Shown in pieces: positions 8,212 through 16,066 of a DNA stretch of 46,186 nucleotides. Both the position numbers and the translations under genes were made by a program. The stretch covers positions 1 to 46,186 of the forward strand of contig CALCJD010000075.1 in assembly GCA_937960895.1 (NCBI GenBank). The letters are read 5' to 3'. Positions within the stretch are counted from its first letter, which is position 1; every line of letters begins with the position of its first letter. The notes under the pieces are model-generated. The model made no database searches. It was given only the letters and a program-made list of their open reading frames with translations, and was not told the origin of the DNA. This DNA is from an uncultured Spartobacteria bacterium. GTDB taxonomy: Bacteria > Verrucomicrobiota > Verrucomicrobiia > Chthoniobacterales > Terrimicrobiaceae.

Positions 8212-9564
8212 ATGCGTAGCGTAGCCATTGTGGGGAGGCCGAATGTCGGCAAGTCCGCCCTTTTCAACCGCCTGGCCGGAAGAAAGATTTCCATCGTTCA
8301 CGACCAGCCCGGAGTGACGCGGGATCGGATCACCGCGGTGTGCCGGAGGGGGCGGGTGCCGTTTGAAATCGTGGATACCGGAGGCATCGGCGCGGACGCC
8401 GATCCGGATTTCGCCGCGGCCACGCGCCAGGAGGCGGCCATCGCCATCGAGAGCGCCGACGTGCTGCTTTTTGTCGTGGACGGTCAGACGGGCGCCACGC
8501 CGCTCGACCGGGAACTGGCCGGCGAACTGCGCAGCTCGGGCCGTCCGGTGATTCTGGTGGTCAACAAGGTCGACACCGAGAACCACGAGGGGTTTGCCGC
8601 AGACTTTGCCGCCCTGGGATTTGCGCAGACGGTGTCCGTGAGCGCCGCCCATGGACGGGGGGTGCCCGCCCTTCTGGAGGAGATCAATGCGCTCCTGCCC
8701 GATGACGCCGTGGAGGAGGAAAACCGGCCGGCCCCGCGCCTGGCGATTGTCGGCCGGCCCAACGTCGGCAAGTCGTCGCTGGTCAATGCCATCCTCGGAG
8801 ACCGCCGGGCCATCGTGAGCGACATTGCCGGCACGACCCGCGACGTGGTGGATTCGTTGTACGAACGGGACGGTCAGCGCTTCATCCTGTGTGACACCGC
8901 CGGCATCCGCCACCGCTCCAAACACAACACCTCGGTGGAGGTTTTCAGCGTCATGCGTTCCGAGGACACCATTGCGCGCGCCGATCTCTGTGTCCTTGTC
9001 ATCGACGCCACCATGGGAGTGACGGCGCAGGACAAAAAAATCGCCGGACTCATCCAAAAGGCGCACAAGCCGGCGCTTGTTCTGTTGAACAAGTGGGATC
9101 TGGTGGCGGAGGGACGGCACGATCCGGAGTTGCTTCGGGAGCACACCAAGAAGGTGCACCAGAATCTGTTTTTCCTGACCTATGCGCCCGTGGTGGCGCT
9201 GTCCGCCAAGACCGGCGTGAATATCCGCCGGCTCTTCACGACCGTGGAAAAGATCCGCCAGCATGCCACCCGGCGGATCGGAACCGGGGAATTGAACCGT
9301 CATCTGCGCGAGGCCATGGACCGGCAGCCGCCCCCGATGAAGGGCAACCGGCGATTCAAGCTTCTTTATGCCACCCAGCTTCTGCGCACCGAACCCAAGC
9401 CGTTTCAGGTGCCGGAATTCCTCCTCTTCGTAAACGATCCGCGTCTGCTGCCGGAGAGTTATCTCAACTACCTCTGCGCCCGCCTGCGCGACAAATGGGA
9501 ATATCCCGGCCTGCCCATCGTGATCCGTCAGCGGGGACGGCAGAAGGAAAAGGCGGAGGATTAA
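8212..9564 (+). CDS. der: Ribosome biogenesis GTPase Der (EngA)
   Basis: 450 residues, standard length. It has two tandem Era-like GTPase domains, each with the G1 motif GRPNVGKS (residues 8-15 and about 180). G3 is DTGG in the first domain and DTAG in the second; G4 is NKVD and NKWD respectively. A C-terminal KH-like domain follows (about 350-450, with RFKLLYATQ and PEFLLFVNDP). Der acts in 50S subunit assembly. The ATG at 8212 is used because MRSVAIVGRPNVGK is the family's N-terminus. The stop codon shares bases with the convergent DUF2752 gene stop (TTAA at 9561-9564). Confidence 0.97.
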   Translation: MRSVAIVGRPNVGKSALFNRLAGRKISIVHDQPGVTRDRITAVCRRGRVPFEIVDTGGIGADADPDFAAATRQEAAIAIESADVLLFVVDGQTGATPLDRELAGELRSSGRPVILVVNKVDTENHEGFAADFAALGFAQTVSVSAAHGRGVPALLEEINALLPDDAVEEENRPAPRLAIVGRPNVGKSSLVNAILGDRRAIVSDIAGTTRDVVDSLYERDGQRFILCDTAGIRHRSKHNTSVEVFSVMRSEDTIARADLCVLVIDATMGVTAQDKKIAGLIQKAHKPALVLLNKWDLVAEGRHDPELLREHTKKVHQNLFFLTYAPVVALSAKTGVNIRRLFTTVEKIRQHATRRIGTGELNRHLREAMDRQPPPMKGNRRFKLLYATQLLRTEPKPFQVPEFLLFVNDPRLLPESYLNYLCARLRDKWEYPGLPIVIRQRGRQKEKAED

Positions 9565-10058
9565 TCATCCGGCGGATCCCCGGGGGCCCCGACCCATTTT
9601 TGCAGGGTGAGGGTCACGGGATGCCGCAGATCCACCAGTTCCTTTTTCGGTGTCCGCAGGGAGATCCAGATATGCAGCGGCCACCAGAGGAGGATTCCCG
9701 CGGTGCCCCCGATGATCAGGACGCGGTTTCCGCGCCGCCACAGTGCGGGCCAGTCGGCAAGCGCCCTGCCCGTGGTGGCTTCGCCCAGCAGGATCGCAAT
9801 CCCCGCCAGCAATACCAACACGGCGGCGAAGGCGAGGGGATTGAGGTAGGCGGCCAGAGACAGGTCGCCCCGCAGCAGCGCAAGGGTGGCGCGGGTGCCG
9901 CCGCAAAACGGGCAGGGGAGCCCGGAAAGCATGCGGAAGCCGCAGAAGGAAAACGGACTGATGCCGGGCAGAAGGAGGAACAGCGCGGCCAGGGCAACGA
10001 GCGCCCCCGCCACGCCCGCGCGCAGCAACCGCTCCGGGCGCGTGAGGGGGCGGGTCAT
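9561..10058 (-). CDS. DUF2752 family membrane protein
   Basis: 165 residues with an N-terminal transmembrane helix (AGVAGALVALAALFLLLPG). The DUF2752 hallmark FCGFRMLSGLPCPFCGGTRA follows, split here across the Cys-Pro-x-Cys-Gly-Gly-x-Arg core. Two further helices are AFAAVLVLLAGIAILLG and VLIIGGTAGILLWWPLHI. The function of the family is unknown; the CPxCGGTR loop could bind metal or act in redox, which is speculation. The start overlaps the rsmI stop (ATGA), so it is the last gene of the envelope/rsmI operon. Confidence 0.85.
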   Translation of the reverse strand: MTRPLTRPERLLRAGVAGALVALAALFLLLPGISPFSFCGFRMLSGLPCPFCGGTRATLALLRGDLSLAAYLNPLAFAAVLVLLAGIAILLGEATTGRALADWPALWRRGNRVLIIGGTAGILLWWPLHIWISLRTPKKELVDLRHPVTLTLQKWVGAPGDPPDD

Positions 10059-10723
10059 GACACCCGGGACGAAATCACCAGGGTGATTTCCCCCCTGGGC
10101 GGGTGCTGCCGGTAATGCTCCGCCAGCTCGGCGGGTTTGCCGCGGCGGAATTCCTCGAATTTTTTTGTCAGCTCACGCGCCACGCACACGGAAAGGTCCG
10201 GCGCCAGCGCGGCCAAAACCTCCAGGGATTTGAGCAGACGGTGCGGGGATTCGAAATAGACCGACGTTTCCTCCCGGGCGGCGGCCCGCTCGAGTTCGGC
10301 CTGGCGGCGTCCGCTTTTGACCGGCAGAAAGCCGCCGAAATAAAAGGCGTCGGTGGGAAACCCGGAACCGACCAGGGCGGTGGGCACGGCGCTGGGCCCG
10401 GGCAGCACGGTCACGGGCAGATGGCGTTCGCGGCAGGCCCGGATGAGGCGGAATCCCGGATCGGAAATGCCCGGCATGCCGGCGTCGGTGATCAGGGCCA
10501 CCTGGCGTCCCTGGGCGATCTGTTCGACGAGCTCGGCCGTGCGGGAGGCTTCGTTGTGTTCGTGCAGACTGACCATCGGCTTGCTGATCCCGTGATGGTG
10601 CAGGAGGATGCCGGAATGCCGGGTGTCCTCGGCCGCCACGACGTCGGCGGCGCGCAGGGCCTCAAGGGCGCGCAGGGTGATGTCCTGCAGGTTTCCTATC
10701 GGCGTCGGAACGACGGTCAGCAA
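10055..10723 (-). CDS. rsmI: 16S rRNA (cytidine(1402)-2'-O)-methyltransferase
   Basis: 222 residues from a TTG at 10723, placed because the family starts directly at LLTVVPTPIGNLQDITLRAL and a GAGG sequence lies about 10 bases upstream. The lptE stop is one base before it. Motifs: VPTPIGNL, AEDTRHSG, ALITDAGMPGISDPG, VLPGPSA and FYFGGFLP. All are typical of the RsmI tetrapyrrole-methylase fold that methylates C1402 of 16S rRNA. Many RsmI proteins are about 280 residues. This one ends at EITLVISSRVS, so it lacks the usual C-terminal extension. Confidence 0.93.
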   Translation of the reverse strand: MLTVVPTPIGNLQDITLRALEALRAADVVAAEDTRHSGILLHHHGISKPMVSLHEHNEASRTAELVEQIAQGRQVALITDAGMPGISDPGFRLIRACRERHLPVTVLPGPSAVPTALVGSGFPTDAFYFGGFLPVKSGRRQAELERAAAREETSVYFESPHRLLKSLEVLAALAPDLSVCVARELTKKFEEFRRGKPAELAEHYRQHPPRGEITLVISSRVS

Positions 10724-10724
10724 C

Positions 10725-11228
10725 TTACCAGCCCTCGGTGAGGCGGGTGGTGAGCTCGAGGGCCATGTCCTTGGCCGCCACGGGAATGGCCTGACGCTCG
10801 GTCGTTTGAAGATCCTCGTCCGCAAAGAATGATGCATCGCCACGGACGCGGCCCTCCATGAGGGTGATGCCGGTGACGCGGTCGACGACCTGGAAGGTGA
10901 CCTCCATGACCAGTCCGAACTCGCTCGTGGCGAGCACGTTGTTTTGCACGGAACGCAGTGCACGGCGTTCGACGTTGGTCAGCGTGCAGTTCAGGATGGC
11001 GTCGGCCTTGTCCTCCGAGACGATGGTGTAGGTGCCGTCCTGCTGGAGCTGCTTGATGAGTGTGTCGGCCATCAACACCTCGACGCGGGGCTCGTAGGTT
11101 TTGTTCTTGAAGGTCGGGACGGCCAGCGTGCGTACGGAACGCATCGGGGTCGGACGAATCTCGCCGAGCTTGTAACCGCAACCGGACAGCAGGAAGGCGG
11201 CGAGGAGGAAGGTGAGGAGGCGCGTCAT
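10725..11228 (-). CDS. lptE: LPS-assembly lipoprotein LptE family
   Basis: 167 residues with a lipoprotein signal: MTRLLTFLLAAFLLSGCGYK, with the lipobox LSGC. CGYKLG after the lipidated Cys is the classic LptE N-terminus, followed by RTLAVPTFKNKTYEPRVE. LptE plugs the LptD barrel during lipopolysaccharide insertion into the outer membrane. The start overlaps the stop of the upstream BamD-like gene (ATGA), and rsmI follows one base after its stop. The link with a BamD-like protein supports an outer-membrane assembly operon and thus a diderm host. Confidence 0.85.
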   Translation of the reverse strand: MTRLLTFLLAAFLLSGCGYKLGEIRPTPMRSVRTLAVPTFKNKTYEPRVEVLMADTLIKQLQQDGTYTIVSEDKADAILNCTLTNVERRALRSVQNNVLATSEFGLVMEVTFQVVDRVTGITLMEGRVRGDASFFADEDLQTTERQAIPVAAKDMALELTTRLTEGW

Positions 11229-12418
11229 TCGGTGGGCAGGAGCGGTTCGACCGGGGCGGGCAGGGGGCGCACGTCGCCGCGAACATTGGTGCGCAGGCGC
11301 GGCTGACGGACGATCGGAAGTTCGTCGGGAACGATGTCGCGTTTGGGCGGACCGGAATAATCCGCGAGGGAGGACGTTTCCACCTGGGCCTGGAGGCGGC
11401 GGCGCAGGGCAAGCTGCTCGCCGGATTCGGCGCGCTCGGAACCGACGCGCAGGGCGTCATCGCCGACCATGGCGCGCAGTTCCTCGATGCGGGTCTTGGC
11501 CTTTTCGGCATCCGCGCTCCTCGGCTGCTTCCGGATGATGTCGTTGTAATAAATCAGGGCCGCCTTGTAGTCCTTCGACCAGTCGTAGTATTTCGCGATG
11601 CTCATCAGGTCGCCGGATTCCTTTTCCCCGATCATTTTGAGGTTGTCGCGGGCCTGCGGGGCTTTTTCGCTGTTGGGATACTGGAGAAGGAAATCCTCGA
11701 ACGTCTCCTTGGCCAGAACCAGCGCGGAAAGGTCCTGCGACTGACCCGACATGCCGGTGCGCATGTAGATGTAGCCGATCTGGTACAGCGCATCATCGGC
11801 GACGTCGCTGTTCGGGTATTTGTCCAGGACGGTCTGGTAGGCCTGCCGGGCGGCCGCGAGGGACTTCTGCCGCTCGAAGGAAAGCCCCAGGTTGAACTGG
11901 GCGACCGGGGCGTGCTTGCTGTAGGGGGCGTTTTTCAGGATGGCCTCATACATCTGCTGGGCGCGCTCGATGCCCGGCAGAAGGGGAAGCCCCAGAAAGA
12001 CCAGCCGTTTGCCCTGCAGGTATTGGTTGGCGATGATGACCTGCTGGGCCACCGCCTGTTCGAACTCCGGCGTGTCCGGATACCGCGAAATGAGGGTCTG
12101 GTAGGCGTCGAAGGCCTTGTTGGGATTGCCGGTGAGATCGAGGATTTCGGCAACGCGGTATTGCGCCTTCGAGGCGAGGGAGGAGGCGGGATACGCCTTC
12201 AGGAACGCCCGGTAGGCCGACAGGGCGGAGGAATACTGGCCGGCCTCATAGAGGTCATTGGCCCGGGCAAAGGCCTCGGCCTCGCTCGGGCTGACGAGGG
12301 AATTGGCACGCGCCGCGCCCGGACGCTCGCGGCCCTGCTGGCTCGGATTTTGGGCAGCCAGGGGCCACACGGAGGCGAGCGCAAGGACCAGAACAGGCGC
12401 GGTATTTCGAAAAAACAT
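11225..12418 (-). CDS. BamD-like tetratricopeptide protein (outer membrane assembly)
   Basis: 397 residues with a Sec signal (MFFRNTAPVLVLALASVWPL, likely cut after LAAQ). TPR-type repeats of BamD/YbgF style follow: EAGQYSSALSAYRAFLKAYP, KAFDAYQTLISRYPDTPEF, AARQAYQTVLDKYPNSDVAD and ETFEDFLLQYPNSEKA. BamD is normally a lipoprotein, but no lipobox Cys is visible here, so the protein may be periplasmic. The C-terminal 100 residues are Pro/Arg-rich and probably disordered. It is the first gene of an operon with lptE and rsmI, which supports an envelope role. Confidence 0.75.
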   Translation of the reverse strand: MFFRNTAPVLVLALASVWPLAAQNPSQQGRERPGAARANSLVSPSEAEAFARANDLYEAGQYSSALSAYRAFLKAYPASSLASKAQYRVAEILDLTGNPNKAFDAYQTLISRYPDTPEFEQAVAQQVIIANQYLQGKRLVFLGLPLLPGIERAQQMYEAILKNAPYSKHAPVAQFNLGLSFERQKSLAAARQAYQTVLDKYPNSDVADDALYQIGYIYMRTGMSGQSQDLSALVLAKETFEDFLLQYPNSEKAPQARDNLKMIGEKESGDLMSIAKYYDWSKDYKAALIYYNDIIRKQPRSADAEKAKTRIEELRAMVGDDALRVGSERAESGEQLALRRRLQAQVETSSLADYSGPPKRDIVPDELPIVRQPRLRTNVRGDVRPLPAPVEPLLPTE

Positions 12419-12596
12419 GCAGGCGGCGCACCCTAGGAAACATCGGGGCTGGCGTCAAGCCGCATAGTCCCCCCTTTGAACCGGCCGCCGCGGAACGAAA
12501 CCGGCATCCTGCGGCCGGACGGCTTCCCGCCGGAATTCCGCCGCGGCGTGTGCATCCGGCTGGCGCTTTTGGCCGGGCCCCGGTAGGGTGGCCCGC

Positions 12597-13502
12597 ATGA
12601 GGCTCCTGCTCGTTGACGGTCACTATTTTCTCTACCGTTCGTTTTTCGCCATTCGCGGACTGACCAATTCGCGCGGCGAGCCGACCAACGCCATTTACGG
12701 ATTTGTCAAAGCCCTCCGCAAGATGATCGCCGACGTCAAACCCGACCTCGGCGCGGTGATCTGGGACTGCGGTCTGCCCGAGCGCCGGACGCAGCTCCAG
12801 CCCGAATACAAACAAAACCGCCCGTCCATGCCGGATGAAATGCGCAGCCAGGAACACTGGCTGCAGGAGCATATCGCGCTTTTTGGACCGGCGAGCCTGA
12901 GCCTTCCGAACACGGAGGCCGACGATCTGATCGCCTCCTATGCCCGGGCGGCCGTCCGGGAGGGTGTGGACGTTGTGGTGGCGACGAACGACAAGGACAT
13001 CCTGCAAATCGTGTCCCCGTCCATCCTCATTTACTCCACCAACAAGGCCGATGCCGGAACGGCGGGGTTCGCGTTGCTTGGGGAGGATGCGGTGCGGGCG
13101 AAGTGGGGGGTGGATCCCGCCCGCATCGCCGAGGTGCTGGCCCTGACCGGGGACACTTCGGACAACATCCCCGGCGTACCCGGGGTGGGAGAAAAAACCG
13201 CCGCCCAGCTCATTCGGCAGTTTGGCACGGTGGAAAACCTGCTGAATCGCGCCGGGGAAATCCCCTCGGCAAAGGTCCGCGAAAAGATTCTGGCCGCCCG
13301 CGATCTCATCCTGGCCAACCGCCGCATGGTGGCCCTCGATGACGACCTGGCCCTCCCGCAGCCGCTCACGGCCCTGGCTCTCCGTCCCGATTATCCGGCC
13401 CTCATCGAGGCCATCAAGGCCTGCGAATTCAAGAGCCTCCTCAAGGAAATCGAAGCGGAGGCGCAGGCCCGGACGACGCCCACCCAGGGGGAGCTTCTCT
13501 AG
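12597..13502 (+). CDS. Stand-alone 5'-3' exonuclease (PolA N-terminal type)
   Basis: 301 residues from the ATG at 12597, which has an AGGGTGG sequence about 8 bases upstream; a GTG at 12588 is the alternative. It has the FEN/PIN-like 5'-nuclease motifs: LLVDGHYFLYRSFFAI, EADDLIASY, ATNDKDILQIV and the helix-hairpin-helix GDTSDNIPGVPGVGEKTA. It ends soon after the nuclease domain with no 3'-5' exonuclease or polymerase region, so it is not a full-length PolA. Such proteins remove RNA primers or flaps. Whether a separate PolA exists cannot be seen here. Confidence 0.88.
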   Translation: MRLLLVDGHYFLYRSFFAIRGLTNSRGEPTNAIYGFVKALRKMIADVKPDLGAVIWDCGLPERRTQLQPEYKQNRPSMPDEMRSQEHWLQEHIALFGPASLSLPNTEADDLIASYARAAVREGVDVVVATNDKDILQIVSPSILIYSTNKADAGTAGFALLGEDAVRAKWGVDPARIAEVLALTGDTSDNIPGVPGVGEKTAAQLIRQFGTVENLLNRAGEIPSAKVREKILAARDLILANRRMVALDDDLALPQPLTALALRPDYPALIEAIKACEFKSLLKEIEAEAQARTTPTQGELL

Positions 13503-13629
13503 CGGCGGCCAATCCGGCCGGAGCCAAAAAATCCCGATTTACCGGCGCGAAGGACGGCGGTATGCTGGGCTTTTCGTACTCCATGAGACTTGACGATTTC
13601 CACCGGCGCGGGGCGAATCATTCACCGTT

Positions 13630-13795
13630 TGAGCGCTTTTTCACTCTGACCGAAACCGCCACGTCCTTGCGGAGGGACTGAACGTTCCGGGGCCTGAGGG
13701 AACCTCCGCGTTCGCTTCAACGTCTGTCTCACTTGGGAAGCGAGAACGTTTCGGCAGGGCTCTCACCGGACCCGACCTGCTGATCGCAGGGGGCG
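13630..13795 (+). ncRNA. Candidate structured RNA or 5' leader with a three-way junction
   Basis: No convincing protein is encoded between 13503 and 13807, but the stretch folds well by eye. P1 pairs 13644-13656 with 13748-13759 (12 pairs, one bulged A, one G-U). Inside it, P2 pairs GCGGAGG at 13669-13675 with CCTCCGC at 13703-13709, with an inner TTCC/GGAA stem at 13685-13688 and 13699-13702. P3 pairs 13710-13718 with 13737-13747 (9 pairs, two-base bulge). P2, P3 and the 3' strand of P1 abut directly. A smaller hairpin, CCTGC/GCAGG, lies at 13776-13790. It ends just before the metallophosphoesterase start. Strand is assumed from that gene. I do not recognise a known family. Confidence 0.5.
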
Positions 13796-13807
13796 GACTT
13801 TTGTTGC

Positions 13808-14545
13808 ATGCGCATTGCTTTCATCAGTGACATTCACGGCAATCTGACGGCGCTCCAAGCCGTCCTGCAGGACATTGATCGTCAACAGATCGAGACGGTT
13901 GTCTGCCTGGGGGACGTCATTGGCTACGGCCCGGATCCCGCCGAATGCGTGCGCCTCGTCCAGTCGCGCTGCCGGGTGAGCCTGATGGGCAACCATGAAG
14001 CCATGCTGCTGTATGCCGGACTGGAGGGACTCGACGGCATGCCGGACGGGGTCCGGCTGCCGCTGCGGCTCGCCTATGAACAGCTTTCCCCGGAGCAGAT
14101 GACCTGGTTGAGCGAGATGCCGCTGGTGGTGGCCCTGGATTCGGTCACGGCGGTACACGGCCGCCTCGACGATCCCGAGCGCTTCGAATATCTCTTCACC
14201 AGGACGGACGCGGAAAAAAATTTCGACATCCAGAAAAACCCGATCTGCATGCAGGGCCATTCCCACGTGCCGGTGCTCTGGGAAAAATCCCCCCGGGGCA
14301 TCACCTGTTATTCCCAGGCGCTCGAGCCCGTGCAGTTGTCCTCCCGCAACCAATATGTGGTCAACGTGGGAAGCGTGGGACAGCCCCGGGACGGTCTTCC
14401 CGAGGCGTGTTATCTGATCTTCGACTCCGGGGAGCGGAAAATTCATCACCGCCGCATCGCCTACGACATCGGGGAAACCCAGCGCCGCATTCGCGCTGCG
14501 GGACTTCCCGAGGGGAATGCCCTGCGCATTGCGCAGGGAATTTAG
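13808..14545 (+). CDS. Calcineurin-like metallophosphoesterase
   Basis: 245 residues, full length for the small bacterial MPE/YfcE-like family. The metal-binding motifs occur in order: SDIHGN (residues 7-12), GDVIGYGPDP, MGNHEA, VHGR and GHSHVP, with a final NVGSVGQPRDG. The last motif is typical of the group annotated as diadenosine tetraphosphatase-like or protein phosphatase-like. The substrate is unknown. A purine-rich GGGGGCGGA sequence lies about 9-17 bases before the ATG. The structured non-coding stretch directly upstream could be its leader. Confidence 0.9.
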   Translation: MRIAFISDIHGNLTALQAVLQDIDRQQIETVVCLGDVIGYGPDPAECVRLVQSRCRVSLMGNHEAMLLYAGLEGLDGMPDGVRLPLRLAYEQLSPEQMTWLSEMPLVVALDSVTAVHGRLDDPERFEYLFTRTDAEKNFDIQKNPICMQGHSHVPVLWEKSPRGITCYSQALEPVQLSSRNQYVVNVGSVGQPRDGLPEACYLIFDSGERKIHHRRIAYDIGETQRRIRAAGLPEGNALRIAQGI

Positions 14546-14589
14546 TGCCCCCCGCCCTTGGCCGTCTGCGCGCGTCGGAGGCCGGGCGT

Positions 14590-15132
14590 TCAGTCGCGCG
14601 GCGCCTTCCCCCGCGACTGAAACACAATGCCCACGATGCACAGCATGAGCACGAGGATGAGCTCGAGTTTCTTGGCGAAGGGCAGGGCCTGAAGGATCAG
14701 GGAGCCGCCGGCCAGGGAGGAAAGAATGATCAGGGCCCAGTCCAACAGGAAGGAAACCAAAATCGCCGCCGCCACGGCTCCGATCAAAAAGGCAACCAGA
14801 AGGTTGGTCTGACCGGCGAAGCCGGCCGTGACGGCCAGCGCCATGGCAAAAAGCCCGCCGACGACCCCGCCGGCCAGAGCCACCGCGACCCGCTGCGCCA
14901 CCAGGGCAAGCAGGGCTCCGGCCAGTCCGATCACGAGGGAAAAAAGCAGGGCCACCATCGCCGGCTGTTCGCCGAGAATCGACGCCCCCCATTCTTCGCC
15001 CGCCAGGAAGCCGACGGCCCCGACGAAGAGCCAGAAAAGCCTCCGTCCGGCCAGCAGCAGGACGAGGCCCAGGAGGACGCCGATGAAGGGGGCCAGTTTG
15101 AGGGACGAGAACGTGATTTCCGAAAGCATCAT
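14590..15132 (-). CDS. Small polytopic membrane protein (possibly DUF4203-like)
   Basis: 180 residues, almost entirely hydrophobic, with about six to seven helices. Visible examples are LAPFIGVLLGLVLLLAG, LFWLFVGAVGFLAGEEWG, MVALLFSLVIGLAGALLALV and LILVLMLCIVGIVFQSR. The Gly-rich FVGAVGFLAG pattern followed by repeated glycine-zipper helices resembles DUF4203/TMEM198-type proteins; this is a resemblance only. It is convergent with the metallophosphoesterase and divergent from the methyltransferase gene at 15217. Confidence 0.65.
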   Translation of the reverse strand: MMLSEITFSSLKLAPFIGVLLGLVLLLAGRRLFWLFVGAVGFLAGEEWGASILGEQPAMVALLFSLVIGLAGALLALVAQRVAVALAGGVVGGLFAMALAVTAGFAGQTNLLVAFLIGAVAAAILVSFLLDWALIILSSLAGGSLILQALPFAKKLELILVLMLCIVGIVFQSRGKAPRD

Positions 15133-15216
15133 GACCGGTGGGTGACGGGATGCGGGAGTGTGCGCGGCGCGGAGGAGGGATCAAGGAATTTCCCCCTCGC
15201 AGCTTGACCCGATGCC

Positions 15217-16008
15217 ATGGTCTGCGCAGGATTTGCGCCCTTGAGCGCCAAAATTTTACCCCAACTCTCCTGGGATCTCGACTTCCTTGCGGACAATCCC
15301 ACCGTCCGCTCCAAACGATTCGGCATCCCGGCCGAAGCCAAGGCGGTTCGTTATCCGATCCGCCTGCTGCGTTATTGGTTTGGCCACCATCTGCTCCGCG
15401 AGGAGGCGCTTCGCGCCGGCCGGCCGCTCGAGGTTGCGGAGATCGGGGTGCACACCGGACAGATGCTGGAATTCCTCCGTTCCGCACCCGCCGCGCCGAC
15501 CTTTGCCCGATGGACCGCGGTCGATGCGGTGATGCTGACGGAAAAGCTCCGCAAGGCCGGCTACGACGACTTTTTTGAAGCCAATCTGGAGGATCCGAAG
15601 TTTGATCTTCCGGGCGACTACGACGTGGCGGTGCTCCTGCACATTCTCGAGCACCTGTTCGAACCGGAGGCGGCTCTGCGCAAGGTGGCCCGGCGCATCC
15701 GGCCCGGCGGCGCGCTCATCGGCGGCTTTCCCGTCGTGCCCGGACCCTTCGCCGGCATCCGCGAAAAGCGCGTGCGCAAAACGGCCGCGCCCATGGGGCA
15801 TGTCAGCGTGTTTTCCCCGGGCCGGGTTCGCCGTATGGCGCGGGAATGCGGGCTGACCGTCGAATTTATGGCGGGGGCGTTTTTCCTGCGCAGCAAGGGA
15901 AGTCCGCTGGAGAATTCCGCCGCTTGGGCGCGTTTTAATCTTCTCTGGGGCGGACTCTTTCCCGGTTGGCCCGGCGAAATTTACTGGCTGATGCGCAAGC
16001 CGGCGTAG
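15217..16008 (+). CDS. Class I SAM-dependent methyltransferase
   Basis: 263 residues. Motif I is VAEIGVHTGQMLEFL (about residue 73), the acidic post-I region is WTAVDAV, and the family-typical LLHILEHLFEPEAALRKV with RRIRPGGALIGGFP is present. This layout matches the Methyltransf_11/23 group. The substrate is unknown. The ATG at 15217 is used, though TTG at 15241 would also give a plausible protein. It is convergent with the beta-CASP gene; a perfect 12-bp GC palindrome lies between the two stops. Confidence 0.82.
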   Translation: MVCAGFAPLSAKILPQLSWDLDFLADNPTVRSKRFGIPAEAKAVRYPIRLLRYWFGHHLLREEALRAGRPLEVAEIGVHTGQMLEFLRSAPAAPTFARWTAVDAVMLTEKLRKAGYDDFFEANLEDPKFDLPGDYDVAVLLHILEHLFEPEAALRKVARRIRPGGALIGGFPVVPGPFAGIREKRVRKTAAPMGHVSVFSPGRVRRMARECGLTVEFMAGAFFLRSKGSPLENSAAWARFNLLWGGLFPGWPGEIYWLMRKPA

Positions 16009-16035
16009 ATCTCCGCACAGGCAACCCCGGTCGGT

Positions 16036-16047
16036 CGGGGCGCCCCG
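16036..16047. repeat. GC palindrome between convergent genes
   Basis: CGGGGCGCCCCG is a perfect 12-bp palindrome placed in the 58-bp gap between the stops of the methyltransferase and the beta-CASP gene. A second CCCCG/CGGGG pairing (16025-16029 with 16036-16040) overlaps it. Neither strand has a T-run on the correct side, so it is not a classic intrinsic terminator. It may still form a 3'-end hairpin for both transcripts. Confidence 0.3.
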
Positions 16048-16066
16048 GAAAAAATCCTGAGCCGCC

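Noticed and set aside
7512..8294. N-terminal extension of the membrane protein gene
   Set aside because: The extension is antisense to pgsA and low in hydrophobic order; the protein sensibly starts at 7511.
13671..13680. GGAGGGACTG resembling the SAM-I riboswitch core
   Set aside because: The rest of the SAM-I consensus, including the GATGAAACC and GGTGCTAATTCC elements, is absent and the helix arrangement differs.
13763..15487. 574-codon minus-strand frame over the metallophosphoesterase
   Set aside because: The plus-strand metallophosphoesterase has all its metal motifs; the minus frame is a composition artefact and also crosses the small membrane protein gene in the wrong frame.
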